Below are positions 14,014 through 23,000 of a stretch of DNA of 26,039 bases, piece by piece. The translations under genes were made by a program, and so were the position numbers. The notes beneath the pieces are model-generated. The model made no database searches, had not been told where the DNA came from, and worked only from the letters and a program-made list of their open reading frames with translations. Numbering within the stretch: the first letter of the stretch is position 1; each line of letters begins with the position of its first letter. Where the stretch lies: the NCBI GenBank assembly GCA_039184055.1, contig JBCDBH010000041.1:1-26039 (forward strand), given 5' to 3'. The stretch comes from JBCDBH01 sp039184055 (GTDB lineage Bacteria > Acidobacteriota > Thermoanaerobaculia > Multivoradales > J023).

Positions 14014-16158
14014 GTGGGCTTCAACTTGCGTCTTTCCCCCGCCGATAGAAGACTCCTCCTTCTTCTGGGCATTCTCTCTCTAGCCGCCTTCTTGCGTCTC
14101 GGTTGGCTCGGCGATGTCGATCTTCGCGGCGACGAAGTCACCTATTTCCTCGATCTTGAAGACGGCATCGAGGTGTTCGACTACCTCAGCCGGCACTTCG
14201 AGACCTTTGGCAGCGATCGTCAGATGCCTCTGCCTCGGGTGCTCGGTGCCGCCGTGGTGCAGGGCTTCGGTCTCGAGGTGGATGAGTTCTCGGTCCGTTT
14301 GCCCTTTGCTCTGGCCGGTATCGCGACCATTCCGATGTTCTGGATGCTCGGCTGGTTTCTCGGTGGTCTGCGTAACGACGAAGACGCCGAGCCTCTCGCC
14401 GCGACCCTGGCGTTTTTGGTGGCGATCAATCCGTACCATGTCTACTGGTCACGGACCGCGCACATCTACGTCTTCCCGATGCTCTTTCTCGGGGTGGCTC
14501 TGGCGTGTACCGCCGGCTGGACCAAGCGGCTCGTCGATGGACGCGAGATGGACCGTGGCGGACGTTGGTTCCTGGCGGGAATCGTGGCTGGCTCGACGCT
14601 CGCCGGCTACGCCCACATGTCGGCCTGGATCGGCGCGGGCGTGCTTTGGTACGTCGTGCTCGGACTGTGGCTGTGGCGTCACAACCCGCCCTTCCGCTGG
14701 CCGGTGCGGCCGTGGCCACGCGCGGTCGTCGTGGCGTTTGGGGTTTGGCTGCTCCTCTTGCTGCCCTGGGCGGTGAAGTTCGTGATTGGCCTCGCGACGC
14801 AAAACTACGATCCGGTGTGGGACGAGGTCACCAATCCGCTCAATCGCTTCGTCGCGATGTGGCGGATCCCCTTCATCATGACCTGGGGTGGCGAGTGGCG
14901 AAGTCTGCTCACGCTGGGTTTACCCATCGCGGCGATCGTGCTCGCCTGGCGACGCCCCGGCTGGCGACGACCGATTTGGGTCGTGCTGACCAGCGTCGTG
15001 GTGCTCTTCGGAGCGCTGTCGCTGGCGCAGATCACCGGTTTTTTCGCGGTCCGCTACTACATCCCGCTGTGGCCCGTGCTCATTCTGCTCTCCGGAATCG
15101 GTGTGTTGCTCCTGGCGCGTCGTCTCGAGCGACCGGTCCTGGTACCCGTTGTCGTTGGGCTGATCGGTTTGGCGATGGCGATGCCGCTACGCGATCTCCT
15201 GCTCTTGCGTGGCAATCCGGTCGAATATCGCCGACTCGCCGACGCCCTCGACGACAACTTCGCGTCGGAAACCCCAGCGCTGGTCAACGGCATGAACGTC
15301 GTGCTCTTCGAGATCCGTCCGTATGCACCCAAACAGGTGATGCCGACCTTCACGGTCGAGGACATCGGCTTCGGCATGTGGAAGGACAACGATTGGCGAG
15401 GCTCCGCGGAGTCCTTCCTCCAAGATTTTCCGGATGCCGTCCTGGTGCAACAAGGACGCAATTTCTACGATCCCGAGCTGGCCGGTCCATGGGACTTTCC
15501 CGAGAGTTATTTCGCCGAGAGCATCGAGCTCCGCAACGAGCCCGCCTTGCGTCTGCGTCGTCGTCTGCTCGCCGGATCGACCGACTTCTACTCCGGCGCG
15601 GTCGAAGACAACCGCGCCATCACGCGGATCCATTTCAATCGTCGCGAAGATCTGGTGGATCGGGCGCGCGCCGAAGGCCGTGACGCGCTGATCTACTTCG
15701 ATGAGGATTGGAGCTATTTCAAACCCGATCCGTCGTCCGATTGGCGCGTGTTGCGAAAGAACGCCACCCTGAAGCTGCACAATCTGACCGAGACGACGCA
15801 AGACATCCAGGTCGCGCTCTACGGGATCGTGCCCGAGGGTCGGAAGCGAGTCCAGGTGCTCGTGCATGAAGAGGGTAGGGTCGACGAAGGAACGGGCGAC
15901 GAAGGAACGGGCGGAGAAGAAGCGGTCGAAGGAGCGCCAGTCACCTTGATCGCTCAAGAGACGCTCCAATCCTTCGAGCAGCCTTTCACCTGGCGTTTCA
16001 GCGTGACCGTCGAGCCTGGATCGACACGTCTGGAGCTCCTGGACGAGCTCTACGATTTTGGTTTGACCCCCCTCTTCGCGGCCCGCGTTACGGCTGAATC
16101 TCCAGCCGAGCTGGAGGCGAGCGCCGCCACGCAAACGACAGCAGACGATGAGTCTTGA
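14014..16158 (+). CDS. GT-C fold membrane glycosyltransferase (PMT_2/ArnT-like) with long C-terminal domain
   Basis: This is 714 residues from the GTG at 14014; a TTG at 14008 is an alternative. The N-terminal signature VDLRGDEVTYFLDL places acidic residues Asp40/Glu41 in the first extracytoplasmic loop, as in GT-C enzymes of the PMT/ArnT/GT83 group. About ten hydrophobic helices follow up to residue 400. The remaining roughly 310 residues are soluble and periplasmic, including a low-complexity DEGTGDEGTGGEE segment encoded by a perfect 15-base tandem duplication (15883-15912). The enzyme likely transfers a sugar from a polyprenyl-phosphate donor to a glycan, lipid or protein outside the inner membrane. 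The gene leads an operon with the APH kinase (11-base overlap) and the split transketolase. Confidence 0.82.
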   Translation: MGFNLRLSPADRRLLLLLGILSLAAFLRLGWLGDVDLRGDEVTYFLDLEDGIEVFDYLSRHFETFGSDRQMPLPRVLGAAVVQGFGLEVDEFSVRLPFALAGIATIPMFWMLGWFLGGLRNDEDAEPLAATLAFLVAINPYHVYWSRTAHIYVFPMLFLGVALACTAGWTKRLVDGREMDRGGRWFLAGIVAGSTLAGYAHMSAWIGAGVLWYVVLGLWLWRHNPPFRWPVRPWPRAVVVAFGVWLLLLLPWAVKFVIGLATQNYDPVWDEVTNPLNRFVAMWRIPFIMTWGGEWRSLLTLGLPIAAIVLAWRRPGWRRPIWVVLTSVVVLFGALSLAQITGFFAVRYYIPLWPVLILLSGIGVLLLARRLERPVLVPVVVGLIGLAMAMPLRDLLLLRGNPVEYRRLADALDDNFASETPALVNGMNVVLFEIRPYAPKQVMPTFTVEDIGFGMWKDNDWRGSAESFLQDFPDAVLVQQGRNFYDPELAGPWDFPESYFAESIELRNEPALRLRRRLLAGSTDFYSGAVEDNRAITRIHFNRREDLVDRARAEGRDALIYFDEDWSYFKPDPSSDWRVLRKNATLKLHNLTETTQDIQVALYGIVPEGRKRVQVLVHEEGRVDEGTGDEGTGGEEAVEGAPVTLIAQETLQSFEQPFTWRFSVTVEPGSTRLELLDELYDFGLTPLFAARVTAESPAELEASAATQTTADDES
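15883..15912 (+). repeat. 15-base tandem duplication inside the GT-C gene
   Basis: The unit gacgaaggaacgggc occurs at 15883-15897 and 15898-15912 without mismatch. It stays in frame and encodes DEGTG twice in an acidic, flexible segment of the C-terminal domain. The perfect identity suggests a recent slippage event; copy number may vary between strains. Confidence 0.85.
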
Positions 16159-17158
16159 AGGGTGGGTCGGCACGACGCTCGCTTGCGCGGTCGTCGATAG
16201 TCGAGTGCTGGTCGGTGGTCGCAACAGTCGTGTCATGGCGCTGACGCTCGCCGACGGTCGGCAGGTGGTGGCGAAACGTCATGCTCCCGTCCGACCGGGA
16301 CGGCTCGACTCCCTGGTGGTCGAGAGCCGGGCGCTGCGCTTTCTCGACCGTCACGATGCGAACGTACCCAGGCTGCTCGCGGTCGATCTCGAGAATCGAT
16401 GCTTGGTCATGACCCGGGTGAGTGGTGAAGCGGTGTCGGGCGAGCGCGAGGAGCACGTCGACGCTCTGCTCGACTTTCTCCACACCCTCGACCGGATCGG
16501 CGAGCACAAGGACGCCCGCAAGCTGCCACCAGCGTCCGAGGCGACCTTCAGCCTGGCGCAGCTCGACGCCAACCTCGATGCTCGGTTCGAGCGGCTCCAG
16601 GATGCGCCGGACGACGATCGAGTCGCCGACGAGATGCGTCGCTTTCTCGATGAAGATCTCGGGCCAGCCAGGCGAGAGCGGGTAGCCGAGGCCGCGGCCA
16701 TGCTGGCGGACGAAGGCGTCGAGCGGGACGATGAGCTGCTTGCTGAGCACCGTCGTCTCAGCCCGTCCGACTTTGGTTTTCACAACGCCCTTATGGACGC
16801 TGACGGTCGGTGGAGCTTTGTCGATTTCGAGTATTTCGGCTGGGACGATCCCGCCAAGACGCTGGCCGATCTGCTCTTGCATCCTCGTGTCGATCTTTCA
16901 CCTGTTTTGCGTCGACGATGGGTCGAGAAGAGATTGGCCACCCTTCATACCGATACGACGCTTCCCTGTCGGCTGCGCGCCTTCTACCCGCTCTTCGCGA
17001 TCAAGTGGTGTTTGATCCTGCTCAACGAATTCGGGCCCCAAGACCGTGCGCGACGGCAGCAGGCAGGGGTCGATACCGTCGACGCACGGCCGGCTCAGCT
17101 CGCCAAGGCACGACGCATGCTCGAACGGATGGATGATCTCGATGACGCCGCTGGATGA
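16148..17158 (+). CDS. APH-fold small-molecule/sugar kinase
   Basis: The protein has 336 residues. It carries a protein-kinase-like fold of the aminoglycoside phosphotransferase family: Lys43 in QVVAKRH for ATP, Glu59 in VVESRALRFL, VMTRVSGE as hinge, the catalytic loop LSPSDFGFHNAL with Asp208 and Asn213, and the metal-binding Asp226 in FVDFEYFGWDDP. The catalytic-loop His of the classical HxDxxxxN is Pro here. It probably phosphorylates a sugar or polyol, not an antibiotic, since it sits between a glycosyltransferase gene and a transketolase pair. Overlaps of 11 bases upstream and 17 downstream point to translational coupling. The phosphorylated product may be the substrate or acceptor of the transketolase; this is inference. 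Confidence 0.83.
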   Translation: MSLEGWVGTTLACAVVDSRVLVGGRNSRVMALTLADGRQVVAKRHAPVRPGRLDSLVVESRALRFLDRHDANVPRLLAVDLENRCLVMTRVSGEAVSGEREEHVDALLDFLHTLDRIGEHKDARKLPPASEATFSLAQLDANLDARFERLQDAPDDDRVADEMRRFLDEDLGPARRERVAEAAAMLADEGVERDDELLAEHRRLSPSDFGFHNALMDADGRWSFVDFEYFGWDDPAKTLADLLLHPRVDLSPVLRRRWVEKRLATLHTDTTLPCRLRAFYPLFAIKWCLILLNEFGPQDRARRQQAGVDTVDARPAQLAKARRMLERMDDLDDAAG

Positions 17159-17945
17159 ACGCTCGCGTCAGTTGAGACGCGACATCGTCCGTACCTTGGC
17201 GGCGGGTGGCCGTGGGCATCTCGGTGCCGCGTTGTCTTTGGTCGAGATCCTTCGGGTGCTCTACGACGATGTGCTTCGGGTCGATCCTCTGCGTCCGGAC
17301 TGGCCCGAGCGCGATCGTTTCCTGCTCAGCAAAGGGCACGGCTGCCTGGCCCTCTATGTGCTGCTCGCCGAGAAGGGCTTCTTCGATCGCGGCGAGCTCG
17401 AGCGTTTCTGCCACGTCGACGGCCTCTTGGGTGGGCATCCCGAGGTGTGCGTGCCGGGTATCGAAGCGTCGACCGGGAGTCTCGGTCACGGCTTGTCGAT
17501 CGGGCTCGGTTTCGCCCTCGCCGCGCGTTTGCGGAGCGAGAGCTGGCGGACCTTCGTGGTGCTCGGCGATGGCGAATCGAACGAAGGCTCGGTGTGGGAA
17601 GCCGCCATGGCCGCCGGCAAACACGGCGTCGACGCGCTGACTGTGTTGATCGACGACAACAAGCTGCAGAGCTATGGGCCGACCGCCGAGGTGCAAAGCA
17701 TGGAGCCGGTGGCCGAGAAGTGGCGCGCGTTCGGGTTCGCCCCCACCGAGGTCGACGGGCACGACGTCGAGGCGCTACGGTCGACCTTCGCCGAGCTTCC
17801 TTTCGAGCGCGGCCGACCGTCGGCGATCGTCTGTCATACGGTCAAGGGCAAAGGCATCGCGCGCTGTGAGCACGAGCCGACCTGGCATCACAAAAGCCGG
17901 CTGGCCCCAACCGTGATCGACGAGCTGCTCGAGGAGCTCGGCTGA
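17142..17945 (+). CDS. Transketolase, N-terminal (pyrophosphate-binding) subunit
   Basis: The 267-residue protein corresponds to the N-terminal half of transketolase. LSKGHG (62-67) and EASTGSLGHGLSIGLG (108-123) are typical substrate and cofactor loops. GDGESNEGSVWEAAMAAG (142-159) with Asn173 in IDDNK forms the TPP/Mg2+ motif. The start ATG at 17142 lies inside the end of the APH kinase gene; an ATG at 17133 is possible but adds residues before the conserved MTPLDERSRQLRRDI. Its TGA shares one base with the ATG of the C-terminal subunit gene (TGATG). In a surface-carbohydrate locus a split transketolase is more likely dedicated to an unusual sugar than to the pentose phosphate pathway. Confidence 0.92.
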   Translation: MTPLDERSRQLRRDIVRTLAAGGRGHLGAALSLVEILRVLYDDVLRVDPLRPDWPERDRFLLSKGHGCLALYVLLAEKGFFDRGELERFCHVDGLLGGHPEVCVPGIEASTGSLGHGLSIGLGFALAARLRSESWRTFVVLGDGESNEGSVWEAAMAAGKHGVDALTVLIDDNKLQSYGPTAEVQSMEPVAEKWRAFGFAPTEVDGHDVEALRSTFAELPFERGRPSAIVCHTVKGKGIARCEHEPTWHHKSRLAPTVIDELLEELG

Positions 17946-18865
17946 TGCGTTGGACCTCGCTGAACATGGTGCACGAGCTGGCGCGTCAAGACGAACGCAT
18001 CGTCTTTCTCGGTTCCGATCTCGGTCCGGGTACGCTCGACGCGATGAAGGCCGAGCTTCCCGAACGCTTTTTCATGGAGGGCGTCGCCGAGGCCAATCTG
18101 ATCGGCATGGCGGCGGGGCTGGCGCTCGAAGGCTTCATTCCCTACGTCAACACCATCGCCACCTTTCTCACCCGTCGCGCCTTCGATCAGATCGTCGTCG
18201 ACGCCTGCTTGCACAACGCGCCGATCCGTTTGATCGGTAACGGCGGCGGTCTGGTCTACGCGCCGCTCGGCCCGACCCATCAGGCGATCGAGGACATCGC
18301 CATTCTCCGCGCGCTGCCCAATATGACCATTGTCGCGCCGTGTGACGCCGACGAGATGAGACGGCTGATGCCGCTCACCGTCGATCATCCCGGGCCGATC
18401 TATATCCGCTTGGCCAAGGGTCACGATCCGGTGGTGAGCGATCCGAACGTGCCCTTTGCGATCGGACGTGGGCTGACTCGACGACACGGAGATGATGCCC
18501 TGGTGGTGACCACCGGGATCACCCTCGGACTGGCGCTCGAGGCTGCCGACCAGCTCAGCAAGGACGGTATCGAGATCGAAATCCTGCACTTGCCGACCGT
18601 CAAGCCGCTCGACGTCGAAGCCCTGCTCGCCGTCATGCGCCGGGTGCCGCGGGTGGTCACGGTCGAAGAGCACACGATCATCGGTGGGCTCGGGAGCGCG
18701 GTCGCCGAGGTGATCGCCGAAGAAGGGATTGCTTGTCGCCTGGTGCGCCTCGGTATCCCAGACGTCTTCGCCGAACGCTACGGCAGCCAGCGCGCCTTGC
18801 TCGACGACTTTGGCATTTCGGTTCAGGGAATCATCGAGGCGGTCGCATCCGGGCGCCAGGCGTAG
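17945..18865 (+). CDS. Transketolase, C-terminal (pyrimidine-binding) subunit
   Basis: The 306-residue protein corresponds to the C-terminal half of transketolase. FFMEGVAEANLIGMAAGLA (43-61) contains the glutamate (Glu49) that activates TPP by contacting its pyrimidine ring. Segments typical of the pyrimidine domain follow (VNTIATFLTRRAFDQI, APLGPTHQAIEDIAILRA), then the transketolase C-domain (ALVVTTGITLGLALEAA, VVTVEEHTIIGGLGSAVAEV). It pairs with the preceding gene to form one enzyme in the cytoplasm. It transfers a two-carbon ketol unit between sugar phosphates, or possibly onto a keto-sugar. Its last 43 bases overlap the end of the opposing LIC12192-family gene. Confidence 0.92.
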   Translation: MRWTSLNMVHELARQDERIVFLGSDLGPGTLDAMKAELPERFFMEGVAEANLIGMAAGLALEGFIPYVNTIATFLTRRAFDQIVVDACLHNAPIRLIGNGGGLVYAPLGPTHQAIEDIAILRALPNMTIVAPCDADEMRRLMPLTVDHPGPIYIRLAKGHDPVVSDPNVPFAIGRGLTRRHGDDALVVTTGITLGLALEAADQLSKDGIEIEILHLPTVKPLDVEALLAVMRRVPRVVTVEEHTIIGGLGSAVAEVIAEEGIACRLVRLGIPDVFAERYGSQRALLDDFGISVQGIIEAVASGRQA

Positions 18866-19245
18866 GCGAGCGCGCGGTTCACCAGGAAAAGCGTCTCGAG
18901 TCGTTCGATGTCGTCTTTGTTGGCGAGTACCTGATCCTCGACCGCCGCATGCAGGCTGGCGCCGGCGTCGAGCACGCGTCGCCAGATCGTCGCGCGGTGA
19001 CGGGCGTCGTCGGGCAGCATGAAAAGCGAGTAGACGATCAGCCCGTCGAGCGAGTCGAGATCACCGAGCACCTGCTCGAGCATCAAATACGACCCCGGCA
19101 TCACGTACTCGGCGGCGCTCAGACGATAGGCCAGTCCCTTGCGCTGGGCGTAGTCGCGGATGACCAGATTCTGCACGTGCTGGGGCACGCGATGCGCGCC
19201 GATCGGTCGACAGCCGATATAGCCGCGATAGCCGCGCTCAGCCAT
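18823..19245 (-). CDS. LIC12192-family sporadic carbohydrate cluster protein
   Basis: The 140-residue protein has the dense conserved block GYRGYIGCRPI, RVPQHVQNLVIRDYA, LSAAEYVMPGSYLMLEQVL and DGLIVYSLFMLPDDARHR. I recognise this as the LIC12192 family (TIGR04323 from memory), found in scattered surface-carbohydrate loci such as those of Leptospira. Its activity is not established. It has no signal peptide or membrane helix, so it is probably cytoplasmic. It follows the 2OG oxygenase gene with an 8-base overlap and is the last gene of the DUF2723 operon. The 3' ends of this gene and the transketolase C-subunit gene overlap by 43 bases on opposite strands, so both operons of the cluster meet here. 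Confidence 0.85.
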   Translation of the reverse strand: MAERGYRGYIGCRPIGAHRVPQHVQNLVIRDYAQRKGLAYRLSAAEYVMPGSYLMLEQVLGDLDSLDGLIVYSLFMLPDDARHRATIWRRVLDAGASLHAAVEDQVLANKDDIERLETLFLVNRALAYAWRPDATASMIP

Positions 19246-20053
19246 CGTGCTTGGCGGGAAAACGGAGCGTCATCCCCAGTCGGCTCATCGGGCGCACGGT
19301 GATCGGCTCGAAGAACTCACCGAGCTTTTTGTCGGCATAGGGCGTAAAGAGGCCCTTGAACCGACAGTTGAGCGACCAGCGCGTGGTGGTCTCTTGGTTG
19401 ACGCGGTTGCCGTGGAGCAGGTTCTGATCGAAGAGCAGCACTTCGCCAAAAGGCACGTCGAGAAAGTGGATCGCCGGCTCGACGACGCGAAACAGAGCTT
19501 CGACCGAACCCGCCGTCGTCACGACCTCGTCGGTCACCAGCCGCTCCTGCTCGGCTCGGGGCAGGATGAACATGCTCTTGGTGCGCTGGCAATCGACCAG
19601 CGGAATCCATAGAACGAGCTCGTAGGGTGAATCACCCGACCACGAGTCGGCGTGGAGGGGCAGGAGCGAGCTGTCGTCTCCCGGCATCTGGATCGAGAGA
19701 TTGACCCGTCGCTGCATCGCCAGCTCGTTACCCACCAGCGCATGCAGGGCGCGCTCGGCGAGTCGATAACACGCCGGGCGGAGCCAGGCGCGTTCGTTGA
19801 GACCACGAAAGACCGCCAGACGAAGCGGGTTGAGATCGGTCACCGGCAGGTGATCGGCGATGTGGTCGAGAAAGGCCTCAGGGTCGTCAGGCGGCGCCAG
19901 CCCGAGATGACGCGCGGCTAGCGTCGCGGCCAGCTCGCGAATGAGGAGCAGCTCGTCGTGTCGTTCGACGGGCTGTTGCACCCAGCCCCGTTCAAGCAGC
20001 TCCGAAACGCGAGGATCATCCTCGATGAGAAAGCTCTCGGAGGGTCCGTTCAT
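19238..20053 (-). CDS. 2OG-Fe(II) oxygenase, phytanoyl-CoA dioxygenase-like, of a sporadic carbohydrate cluster
   Basis: The 271-residue protein has a double-stranded beta-helix oxygenase fold. The iron ligands are His134 and Asp136 in LPLHADSWSGDSPYE and His214 in LLHGNRVN; Arg225 in TTRWSLNCRF is placed to bind 2-oxoglutarate. VNLSIQMPGDDSSL and ELVLWIPLVDCQRTKSMFILP complete the core. From memory this matches the oxygenase that accompanies LIC12192-family proteins (TIGR04324). It would hydroxylate or otherwise oxidise a sugar or its carrier-linked form using O2 and 2-oxoglutarate. The ATG overlaps the DUF2723 stop by 4 bases, and the end overlaps the LIC12192-family gene by 8. The substrate is unknown. 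Confidence 0.87.
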   Translation of the reverse strand: MNGPSESFLIEDDPRVSELLERGWVQQPVERHDELLLIRELAATLAARHLGLAPPDDPEAFLDHIADHLPVTDLNPLRLAVFRGLNERAWLRPACYRLAERALHALVGNELAMQRRVNLSIQMPGDDSSLLPLHADSWSGDSPYELVLWIPLVDCQRTKSMFILPRAEQERLVTDEVVTTAGSVEALFRVVEPAIHFLDVPFGEVLLFDQNLLHGNRVNQETTTRWSLNCRFKGLFTPYADKKLGEFFEPITVRPMSRLGMTLRFPAKHDG

Positions 20054-23000
20054 GACGAAGCCTCGGCCGGCGGTGCCGGTGACGGCGTGAGCGGCACACC
20101 GAAGAGAAAGCGACGGAAGCGAGGGTCGCTGACCAGAGGGGCGAGCAGAGGCTCGCGGTCGAACAAGGCCACCACGCCTTCACGTCCCACCTGACCGAGC
20201 AGCACGCCGATCGCCCGCTGTAGCCCTTCCTGATCGTTGGCGGCGAAACGCAACGTGGCGACGGTCAACGCAACTTCCGTGGCGGGTGATTGCAGCGCTT
20301 CGAGCTTGTCGGCGAGCGGGAGGAATTGGTGGGGGAGAACGTCACGGGACGCCAAGCGCGCCCCCACCACGAGCAGCTCGGTGGAGTGTGCACCGCTCTC
20401 GTTGAGCTCGAGCAGCACCTCTCGCGCTCGTCGTGGCAGGCGGAGCTGACGCGCGGTCGCCACCACCACGGCCAGGCTCCGTCCGCTCGGTGCCTGTTCG
20501 TGAATCGCCAACGCACGACCGAGGGTGTTGAGACGCGCGGCGAACGAATCGCCTTCGGTCACCTGACGCTGGACCAACCCGGTTTGCGTGCGCCAACGGT
20601 CGAGCACCGGATCGAGCTCTTCTTGAGTCGTGCGTAGACGTCGCGCTTCGTCGCGGATGGCGAGCATCTCGTCGTCGCGTCGTTGCCCTTGAACGGCATC
20701 GAGAGCGAGCTCGGCTTCTCCGAGACCGAGCAAGACCTTGGCCAGCGCGAGCCGCAGCGCGCGACCGTCGTCGGTCAGCCGGGTCGGCTGCATACGCTGA
20801 TCGGCGACCAGGAGCTGAACCAGACGTAGAGAGGGTACCTGGAGCCGCTTGTGGGAAATGTAGTCGGCGAGCCCATGCGTCTCTTCGTCGCGCAACAAGC
20901 CGAGCACGCGGCGGAGGGCGACCGTGTTGCCACCGTCACGCTCGAGGAGCTTGAGGTCGTCGACCAGATCGAAAACCCGTTGGCTATCGACCCGCCCTTG
21001 CTCGTCGGTATCCCCGCTACCCGTACGCATCAAAAGAACGTCGCGGATCATGCGTTGATCGAGAGGATCGAGCACCAATTGGGTATAGAGCCTCGATGTG
21101 TTGTCGGAGATCTCTTGCTGCACCAGCCACTGTCGGTCGAGCTCGGCGATCAGCGGTGCGTCGTCGGTGTATTGCGCGAAGATCTCACGAGCTTCGAACC
21201 ATCGACCCTGACCGGCGAGCAAGTTGCCCAAGCCCAACATCGACTTGAGCTCGTTGGGCATGATCTCGATCGCCTGGCGGTAAGCGTCCTCGGCGTCGGC
21301 GGTCAGACCACGGTCGCGATAAATCCGCGCGCTTTGGTAGCGCAACGCCATGATCGCCATCCGCGCGTCGATGTCGGAGAGAAACCGTGGCTCGGCGAGC
21401 AGCTCTTCGATCCGTCGATCCCAATAGGCGAAGTCAGTGGCGATTTCTTCGTCGGTGAGCTCGCGACGGGGTTCTTTGGCGAGACGGTAGACCGGGCCCG
21501 CCGGGATCGCCAACGGGCGGGTCCAGGGCATGTCGATGCTGTCTTCGACAAAGAACTCGTGCTCGTCCTTGTTGGCGAGGTAGATCCAATATGCAATATC
21601 CGAGGCCAGCTCGCTGATCGAGCCGCGCCGCTCGCCGATCCCCACCAAAAGGTCCGCGATGTCGTTTTCGCTCGGCAGGGTGAGCGGCTTGTCGGGATAG
21701 GCGTCTTGACGACCGAGAAGCTTGCCGAGTGGCCCCGGTTCGGGTCGCTCGGCGCTGTAATGATCGCGAATATAGGACCGATAAAAACGCGCGATGAGCT
21801 GAGTCTGGGTGATCAGGTAGATATCGCGACGATCGAAGTCGGGATCGCGTTTGTGTCGTGACTGCTCGACGCTCTCGCCAAAGATCATGTAGGTCGGGAT
21901 GAAGCGGCCGGCGTCGCTACCGCCGAAGAGCACGGCGCCTTCTGGTAGCGGCGCCAGCATGTCGTGACCGAATTCCCAGGCGAACCAGCGGCCGCGCTGA
22001 CTGCATTCCTCCCAATTGCGGGTCAGACCGAAGAGTGGCATTAGCAAGGCCACCACCACCACGAGCGTGCCCGCGAAGGGTGAATACCGGCGCGCCAGTC
22101 GGTAGGCGGCGTGCAGCCCGTAGCCGAGGAGCAGCGCCAGCGGGATGTAGGAGTAGCCGAGATACGGCATCTGTAGCAGCCACTCGAGACGCGCTCCGGC
22201 ACCCGCCGCCGCCGCGCTTGCCGGTTGGAAGAAGGCCGAGAGCCCAAAACCCGCCCCGACCACGACGAGCCATCGACGCTCGGCTCCGAATCGCCACAGG
22301 GCGAGGGCGATCAGGGGCCATGTCCACCACGTGAAGCCACGCGCCGTTTCGGCGAGATAACGCATCGCGAAATCCCACAGGAGGCGAGGTTTGGAACGAT
22401 TGAGACCGATGTTCTCGGCTTCGGTCGAGGCGGTCTGCTGCACCGGTTGGCTGTCGACCGGGCTCTCTTCTTTGGTGCCCACCAGTCGTCCGAGCGTGCC
22501 TTCGAGCTGATCCGACAACGGGCCACGATAGGGCGAGCGATTCACCGAGTAATAGAAGCCGTCGGCGGTCCGCGTGTAGCCCCAATTCATGGGTGGATTG
22601 GTGCTCGACGCCAAGGGCATGTAGACATAGGGCAAAAGACCGAGCGCGATCACCGGGATGATCGCCAACCCGACGCGCCAATGTCTGAGTCGGCCACGCA
22701 AGAGGAGAAAGGCGACCAGCATCAAGAGCATCAGCTGCCCGGTGCGGATCGCGGTTTCCCAGGCGCCCTGATGGTCGGCGATCGACGCGAAAGCGAGATA
22801 GAAGACGGCGCCAGCGGTCGCCGACCAGGCGAAGAGCTCGAGCGCCACCTCACGCCGACGCAAAAAGGCGACCAGCAGCGGCAGCGGCGCCAGCGCCAGC
22901 ATCAGGTGATGGTTGGTCATCCCGAGCGCCAGCACGAAGACACAGAGCAGGAAGCCGTTCAGGTTTTCAGGCTCGAGATACCAGCGAAAGAGCGCCCACC

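Noticed and set aside
13977..14141. N-terminal extension of the DegT aminotransferase
   Set aside because: The extra 55 residues are Arg/Lys/Ser-rich and antisense to the start of the GT-C gene; the conserved protein begins at MKVPYAFL.
15187..16236. Open frame of 349 codons on the minus strand opposite the GT-C gene
   Set aside because: It lies antisense to membrane-protein and APH coding sequence, shows no motif, and would cross an operon junction.
16148..17158. Aminoglycoside resistance gene
   Set aside because: The fold is shared with many sugar and choline kinases; overlap with glycosyltransferase and transketolase genes points to glycan synthesis.
20851..21861. Open frame of 336 codons on the plus strand opposite the DUF2723 gene
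   Set aside because: It is fully inside the repeat-rich part of the minus-strand gene, with no domain, start signal or neighbours of its own.
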